In this document: positions 13,571 to 16,776 of the stretch, piece after piece
Numbering within the stretch: the first letter of the stretch is position 1
How the letters are laid out: every line of letters begins with the position of its first letter
Assembly: GCA_022615475.1 (NCBI GenBank)
Contig: JAKEGQ010000125.1
Span: 1 to 16,776 of the forward strand
Reading direction: 5' to 3'
Source of the DNA: Candidatus Methylomirabilota bacterium
Lineage (GTDB): Bacteria; Methylomirabilota; Methylomirabilia; Methylomirabilales; CSP1-5
Length of the DNA: 16,776 nt
The notes under the pieces: generated by a model
Seen by the model: only the letters and a program-made list of their open reading frames with translations
Database searches by the model: none
Told to the model about the DNA's origin: nothing
Position numbers and translations under genes: made by a program

Positions 13571-13611
13571 GGGGAATCGAGGGGGGAGGATCGAGGGGGA
13601 AGATCGAGGGG
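13568..13611 (+). repeat. CGAGGGG repeats forming four G-tracts
   Basis: CGAGGGG occurs at 13568, 13578, 13592 and 13605. The G-runs (4, 6, 5 and 4 bases) are separated by 6-8 bases. This is a possible G-quadruplex, with loops slightly longer than the strict definition, in the presumed 5' leader of the next gene. Confidence 0.45.
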
Positions 13612-13653
13612 CGGTCTCCTGGTCTGATACTCCATCGTTACAAGGTGAAATGC

Positions 13654-14451
13654 GTGTCCACCCGATCTCTCCGGCATGACGCGGGGGGTGAACCGGAGGC
13701 TGCGAGGCCTGCGGTTCCCGAGCCGGCCTACGCCGAACGGGCCAGGACGCTGCTCCACGTTGGCCGTGTCGGCAGCCTCGCGACTCTCTCCCGCAAGCAT
13801 CCGGGCTGGCCGTTCGGTTCCGTGATGCCCTATGCACTCGATCCGCTGGGCCGACCCATCTTGCTCATCAGCGATATGGCCGTTCATACACAGAACATTG
13901 TCGGGAATCCCCGCGCGAGCCTCCTGGTGTCCCAGCCCGACTGGAGCGGTGACCCGCTCGGCGGCGGTCGTGTCACCCTCATGGGGAATGTCTCCCTGAT
14001 TGGGGCGGAGGAACGGGAGGAGGCCCGCCGGCTCTATCTGGCCCGGTACGAGACCGCAAAGTACTGGGTGGACTTCCAGGACTTCGCCTTGTACCGCATG
14101 GAGGTCCTGGACATCTATTTCGTCGGCGGCTTCGGCGTGATGGGCTGGGTCTCGGTTGATGAGTACGCTCGCGCTCAACCCGACCCGCTGGCGGGTGTGG
14201 CGTCCGGGATCCTCCAACATATGAACGCCGACCATGCGGATGCCTTGCTCCTCCTGGCCCGAGTCTTCGGTGGCGTCGATGCCGATGAAGCGACGATGAC
14301 TGCGGTCGACCGGCTCGGTTTTCATGTCCGGGTCAAGAAGGAATCCCGGGTGCAGGGTGCCCGCATCCCGTTCAGTCGCGAGGTGAAGAGTTCAGAGGAA
14401 ACCAGGGCGGTCCTCGTGGAAATGGTTCGCGAGGCGAGGAGCCAGTCCTGA
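13654..14451 (+). CDS. HugZ-like pyridoxamine-phosphate-oxidase-fold protein
   Basis: This protein of 265 residues has an N-terminal split-barrel (PNPOx-like) domain (about 25-170) opening with ARTLLHVGRVGSLATLS. A C-terminal DUF2470-type domain carries the histidine motif HMNADHADAL (189-198). This two-domain layout is that of HugZ/HutZ-type haem-utilisation proteins and of related flavin- or haem-binding proteins of unknown role. YFVGGFGVMGWV (155-166) is typical of the junction. The GTG at 13654 is chosen because AAGGTGA (13642-13648) is a near-ideal ribosome site five bases upstream. Reading further upstream in the same frame would translate intergenic repeats, so longer starts are rejected. 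Haem or iron metabolism would fit the iron importer elsewhere in the window, but there is no direct linkage. Confidence 0.8.
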   Translation: MSTRSLRHDAGGEPEAARPAVPEPAYAERARTLLHVGRVGSLATLSRKHPGWPFGSVMPYALDPLGRPILLISDMAVHTQNIVGNPRASLLVSQPDWSGDPLGGGRVTLMGNVSLIGAEEREEARRLYLARYETAKYWVDFQDFALYRMEVLDIYFVGGFGVMGWVSVDEYARAQPDPLAGVASGILQHMNADHADALLLLARVFGGVDADEATMTAVDRLGFHVRVKKESRVQGARIPFSREVKSSEETRAVLVEMVREARSQS

Positions 14452-14527
14452 TCCACGGGAAAGCCTCGCCCTCCTTCGCCGACTCTCAAAGGTATCACTC
14501 CGAGATCCCCACCATTTCGCCCTCCTA

Positions 14528-14616
14528 TTTTTGACGCCCTCCAGCCCATTCTTAACGATTTCTTGATGTCCGTGCGTCCCATCTTGACTTCATCTTGATG
14601 TTGACCGTGCTAGATT
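14528..14616 (+). promoter_or_regulatory. Phased direct repeats and extended -10, probable activated promoter
   Basis: Five similar 9-bp half-sites on the same strand are TTTTTGACG (14528), TTCTTAACG (14549), TTCTTGATG (14560), ATCTTGACT (14581) and ATCTTGATG (14592). Their offsets of 21, 11, 21 and 11 bp place them on one helix face. An extended -10, TGCTAGATT (14608-14616), follows. This is the layout of OmpR/PhoB-type activators such as KdpE; the identity of the regulator is inferred only from the downstream kdp-like small ORFs. Confidence 0.55.
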
Positions 14617-14644
14617 TCCACCGAGAGGAAGGAGGGGTCGTGTG

Positions 14645-14725
14645 ATGGACGTCATCTACATCGCGTTGGGGCTAGTGTTATTCGGAGCGTCAGTGGCGCT
14701 GGTCGCCCTGTTCGACCGCCTGTAG
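14645..14725 (+). CDS. 26-residue single-pass membrane peptide, kdp-leader-like
   Basis: This tiny ORF starts MDVIYIALG and ends ALFDRL, with one hydrophobic segment covering nearly its whole length. A strong ribosome site AAGGAGG (14629-14635) precedes it by nine bases, and an activated-type promoter lies just upstream. An in-frame GTG at 14642 is a possible alternative start. From memory, peptides of this length and pattern (MD at the start, a C/F-D/E-R-L ending) occur directly before kdpF in many kdp operons; this has not been checked by search. Its TAG stop uses the first bases of the inverted-repeat element at 14723. A second small membrane ORF follows after that element. Function unknown. 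Confidence 0.6.
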   Translation: MDVIYIALGLVLFGASVALVALFDRL

Positions 14726-14834
14726 TGCCGTTCAAACTATTTTTATTTTCCCCCGAACGGCGACCGTCCACTAGGCCGAGGAGCAGGCCAAACTGTGAGG
14801 CTCGGACTAGGCGAAACGACTTGGAACGGCACTA
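14723..14834. mobile_element. MITE-like 112-bp element with TA-flanked inverted ends
   Basis: TAGTGCCGTTC (14723-14733) and GAACGGCACTA (14824-14834) are perfect 11-bp inverted ends; continuing inwards, 13 of 14 positions pair. An internal stem, CTAGGCCGAG (14771-14780) with CTCGGACTAG (14801-14810), pairs at 9 of 10 positions. No ORF is present. TA at each outer end fits the TA target duplication of IS630/Tc-type transposition. Removing the element with one TA restores CTGTAGGAGACAACGATG, joining the upstream stop TAG to an AGGAG ribosome site for the next ORF. An alternative view is a structured RNA: GCCGTTC (14727-14733) can also pair with GAACGGC (14755-14761), giving two mutually exclusive folds. 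Confidence 0.6.
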
Positions 14835-14844
14835 GGAGACAACG

Positions 14845-14955
14845 ATGACGATACTCCATGTAATCGGCCTGATCCTGGCGATCGGGCTTCTCGCGTATCG
14901 TCCCCGGTACCTGTTGACCGAACCTGGCGTCGGGTATCGACTCGCCGTCGATTGA
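14845..14955 (+). CDS. Small hydrophobic peptide, possibly a divergent KdpF
   Basis: This 36-residue ORF begins MTILHVIGLILAIGLLAY, a single membrane segment, followed by a polar tail containing RYLLTEPG. KdpF, the small subunit of the potassium-pumping KdpFABC ATPase, is about 30 residues with a similar hydrophobic start and an LLRPE-type ending. The resemblance is suggestive, but the tail is longer and lacks the usual final RF/KF. The ribosome site TAGGAG (14833-14838) is good, and its first bases belong to the inverted-repeat element. No kdpA follows: the next 300 bases are non-coding and then a cytochrome gene starts. It may be a remnant of a lost or relocated kdp operon, or an unrelated small membrane protein. 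Confidence 0.45.
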   Translation: MTILHVIGLILAIGLLAYRPRYLLTEPGVGYRLAVD

Positions 14956-15000
14956 GTCCGCGACCCGAGTCCGAGGTCCGCTTCGGGACCATCTCCATGG

Positions 15001-15037
15001 TGTAATCCTTACATCCCTGCCATGTAAGCCTTACATG
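15001..15037. promoter_or_regulatory. Twin palindromes, candidate tandem operator
   Basis: TGTAATCCTTACA (15001-15013) has 5-bp arms. CATGTAAGCCTTACATG (15021-15037) is a 17-bp palindrome with 8-bp arms. Their centres are 22 bp apart, two helix turns, and they share the TGTAA...TTACA pattern. This looks like a paired repressor or activator site; the regulator is unknown. Confidence 0.5.
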
Positions 15038-15047
15038 TCGGGTCCCC

Positions 15048-15067
15048 GGGGAAAGGTCACTTTCCCC
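15048..15067. other. Perfect 8-bp hairpin with an alternative pairing partner
   Basis: GGGGAAAG (15048-15055) and CTTTCCCC (15060-15067) enclose the loop GTCA. A second GGGGAAA (15089-15095) can compete for TTTCCCC (15061-15067). There is no T-tract on either strand, so an intrinsic terminator is unlikely. Confidence 0.4.
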
Positions 15068-15175
15068 AAACCGCTTCCTGATCGTCTCGGGGAAAACCCT
15101 GAAAATAAAAATCATCGCCGCCGCGGACGTACGGCTTCTCTTTCCTTTGGCATGAAGTCTGCCTTGTTCCCGTCC

Positions 15176-15205
15176 TTGACACCCCTGCTGGTGAGGTGAT
15201 AGGTA
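15176..15205 (+). promoter_or_regulatory. Candidate promoter of the cytochrome gene
   Basis: Consensus TTGACA at 15176-15181 is followed by a weak -10 around GATAGGTA (15198-15205, 16-18 bp spacers). It lies about 75 bp before the start codon and downstream of the twin palindromes. Confidence 0.35.
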
Positions 15206-15278
15206 TCTGCGCGGTCGTTCATTGCTGACACCGTAACATACGCGTCGGTGTTTGAAAGAGCAGGAGAAAGGAGAAGCC

Positions 15279-16658
15279 ATGGAGTGTGCAAACCCGACGT
15301 ACCGGGGGATGGAGTCAGCAGTCCTCAGGTGGGTCGTCGCGCTTTCATGCGGTGTATGTGTCCTGTCGAGTTGCACGTCAATGCCCACAGATCCTCAGGC
15401 GAAGCTCATCGCGAAGGGGAAAGAGATCTTTTTCAACGAAAGGTTCAACGGCAACGGGCGAACCTGTGGGACCTGTCACCCATTGCAGAATAACTTCACC
15501 CTCGATCCTGCCTTTATCGCGACCCTGCCGGCTACTGATGCGCTCTTTGTCGCTGAGTTCAATCCGGACCTGAAGAAGAACTTCGAGAACCCGACGCTGA
15601 TGCGGCAGTTCGGGCTCATCCTGGAGAACCTGGACGGCTTCGACGACCTCGAGAATACGTTCGTCATGCGCGGCATCCCCCACGTCCTCGCCCTCCGGAC
15701 ATCGGTGAATAGCCCCCAGTGTCCTCGGACCGGGTGGTCCGGAGACGGCGCGCCGGGGGATGGATCACTTCGATCCTTTGCGACCGGGGCGGTCATTCAG
15801 CACTTTACCAGGACCCTGAATCGTATCCCCGGCGTCGATTTCCGCCTGCCGACCGACGAGGAATTGGATGCCCTGCAAGCGTTTCAGCTCTCCCTGGGAC
15901 GTCAGCAAGATCTGACTCTGCCGCTGCCCCTGAGAGGTACGGTCCCGAAGCGGGGCCAGGCCATCTTTCTGGACAACGGACTTGGGAAGTGCAACCTGTG
16001 TCATGTCAACGCCGGGGCCACAGCGAATTTCGGCGGGGGCAACATCGGGAACGCCAACTTCAATACCGGGGTCGAGAATCTTCCGGACCAGCCGGCGCGC
16101 CTCACCGGCGAAAATGTCCCCCCTGATGATGGGTTGGGGACACCGGGGGATGGCACGTTCAATACGCCCCCGCTCGTCGAGGCTGCGGATGCTGGCCCCT
16201 TCTTCCACAACAACGCCATCGAGACCATCGAAGGGGCCGTGGCCTTTTACAACGGGCAGGCCTTCAACAATTCCCCCTCGGGTCGGGCGCTGGCGGCAGG
16301 GGATCCCAACGGGATCGGTATCCGGCTCGACGCCACGCAGGTGGTGTCCGTCGCCGCGTTTCTGAGGGTCGTCAATACTCTGGAGAACATTCGACAAGCG
16401 ATTGCGCTCTTGGAGTCCAGCCTCGACACACATGGCATGGAGGCGAAGGAGCTCTTGGATCGTGCCATGAGTGAGACGGGTGATAGCATTCGGGTCCTCG
16501 AAGGCGGGGGCCTACATCCCGAAGCCGCGGCCCGTCTGCAAGAGGCGAAGAGGCTGACAAAGAAGGCAAACCGGAGTATTTTCTTCCGACGAAAATTGAC
16601 TCGCGAGGCCATCGAGGAACAGCAGCGGGCCAGAGCTTTCCTCGTCGAGACCTCGTAG
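15279..16658 (+). CDS. Dihaem cytochrome c lipoprotein, related to CCP/MauG family
   Basis: This is an exported protein of 459 residues. The N-terminus has a hydrophobic segment (about 14-30) ending in a lipobox, LSSC, with Cys32 as the likely lipidated residue, so it is probably anchored to a membrane facing the periplasm. Two haem c sites are visible: CGTCH (63-67) and CNLCH (238-242). NTPPLVEAADAGPFFHNNAI (295-314) and AVAFYNG (320-326) match the conserved stretch of dihaem cytochrome c peroxidase/MauG-like proteins. Peroxidase activity is not proven. A charged helical tail of about 95 residues (365-459) follows the usual end of the domain. ATG 15279 is chosen for AAGGAG at five bases; an upstream in-frame TTG at 15252 is not supported. 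The next gene lies 39 bp downstream on the same strand. Confidence 0.85.
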   Translation: MECANPTYRGMESAVLRWVVALSCGVCVLSSCTSMPTDPQAKLIAKGKEIFFNERFNGNGRTCGTCHPLQNNFTLDPAFIATLPATDALFVAEFNPDLKKNFENPTLMRQFGLILENLDGFDDLENTFVMRGIPHVLALRTSVNSPQCPRTGWSGDGAPGDGSLRSFATGAVIQHFTRTLNRIPGVDFRLPTDEELDALQAFQLSLGRQQDLTLPLPLRGTVPKRGQAIFLDNGLGKCNLCHVNAGATANFGGGNIGNANFNTGVENLPDQPARLTGENVPPDDGLGTPGDGTFNTPPLVEAADAGPFFHNNAIETIEGAVAFYNGQAFNNSPSGRALAAGDPNGIGIRLDATQVVSVAAFLRVVNTLENIRQAIALLESSLDTHGMEAKELLDRAMSETGDSIRVLEGGGLHPEAAARLQEAKRLTKKANRSIFFRRKLTREAIEEQQRARAFLVETS

Positions 16659-16697
16659 CCGTCTCCGCGTCACGAGGGACGAGAGAAGGGGGGAGTC

Positions 16698-16776
16698 GTG
16701 AAGCTCAAGCGTGTCATGGGTGCGGTCGCGACCGGCGTATGGCTCTGGAGCGGGATGCTGTCTGCCCATGGACAAA
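16698..16776 (+). CDS. Start of an exported protein, cut by the window edge
   Basis: A GTG start at 16698 with a GGGGGGAG ribosome site (16688-16695) opens a frame of 26 complete codons running off the right end. It encodes a typical signal peptide: MKLKRVMG, a hydrophobic core, then MLSAHGQ with a likely cleavage after SAHG or nearby. It lies 39 bp after the cytochrome gene and is probably cotranscribed. The mature protein is not visible. Confidence 0.65.
   Translation, partial: MKLKRVMGAVATGVWLWSGMLSAHGQ

Larger units (their letters stand above)
14956..15278 (+). other. Intergenic region before the cytochrome gene
   Basis: No gene was found in these 323 bases. They hold a small stem GGTCC/GGACC (14975-14990) soon after the KdpF-like ORF, two tandem palindromes (15001-15037), a GGGGAAAG/CTTTCCCC hairpin (15048-15067), an AT-rich patch (about 15101-15113), a promoter-like TTGACA (15176-15181) and the ribosome site AAGGAG (15268-15273) of the cytochrome gene. 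Confidence 0.6.

Noticed and set aside
13465..13653. Longer N-terminus of the HugZ-like protein from a TTG at 13465
   Set aside because: It would translate REP-like and tandem repeats, while GTG 13654 has a near-ideal ribosome site and gives a normal-length protein.
15252..15278. Cytochrome start at TTG 15252
   Set aside because: It would add nine charged residues before the lipoprotein signal and translate the AAGGAG ribosome site of ATG 15279.
14807..15388. Minus-strand frame of 193 codons covering the intergenic region before the cytochrome gene
   Set aside because: It starts inside the cytochrome gene, runs through palindromes, promoter and the KdpF-like ORF, and its residue composition is unlike a folded protein.

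Overview
The window looks like chromosomal DNA from a GC-rich, Gram-negative-type bacterium. It encodes periplasmic and lipoprotein export signals, a DegP-type protease and c-type cytochromes. The taxon cannot be fixed from sequence alone. The gene set and the frequent short tandem repeats would fit a deep-branching lineage such as Methylomirabilota (NC10), but that is a guess. No rRNA, tRNA, CRISPR array or transposase gene was seen.

Layout. Positions 1-3318 (minus strand) hold a ferric-iron ABC importer in the order fbpA-fbpB-fbpC, with fbpC cut by the left edge. It is divergent from a DtxR/IdeR-type iron regulator (3545-4216), and the shared intergenic region carries promoter-like elements and an inverted repeat. 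Positions 4293-8427 hold a copper module: a CsoR-type operator, csoR, a geranylgeranyl-reductase-like flavoprotein coupled to csoR, and a CopA-type Cu+ P-type ATPase. Positions 8472-12665 form an envelope proteolysis cluster: a trypsin-like HtrA/DegP protease, a small exported ORF broken by a frameshift, and two M16 peptidase-like proteins. The first M16 protein has the zinc motif and the second has lost it. A protein with two PilZ domains follows (12734-13396), then a repeat-rich intergenic region, then a HugZ-like haem/flavin-related protein (13654-14451).

From 14452 to 15278 there is no large gene, but the region is dense in signals. It holds a helically phased set of direct half-sites, a 26-codon membrane peptide, a 112-bp inverted-repeat element that looks like a TA-flanked MITE, a second small KdpF-like peptide, two tandem palindromes, hairpins and a promoter. 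This resembles the leader of a kdp potassium-ATPase operon whose kdpABC genes are not present here. The window ends with a dihaem cytochrome c lipoprotein (15279-16658) and the start of another exported protein.

The most unusual observations are four. First, the MITE-like element's predicted excision would rejoin the two small ORFs with a fused stop codon and ribosome binding site. Second, heptanucleotide repeats are carried in frame inside copA and also form the 3' end of the flavoprotein gene. Third, the small exported ORF is linked at both ends to its neighbours by stop/start overlaps yet is frameshifted in the middle. Fourth, a perfect extended -10 promoter lies in the loop of an 11-bp inverted repeat upstream of the HugZ-like gene.
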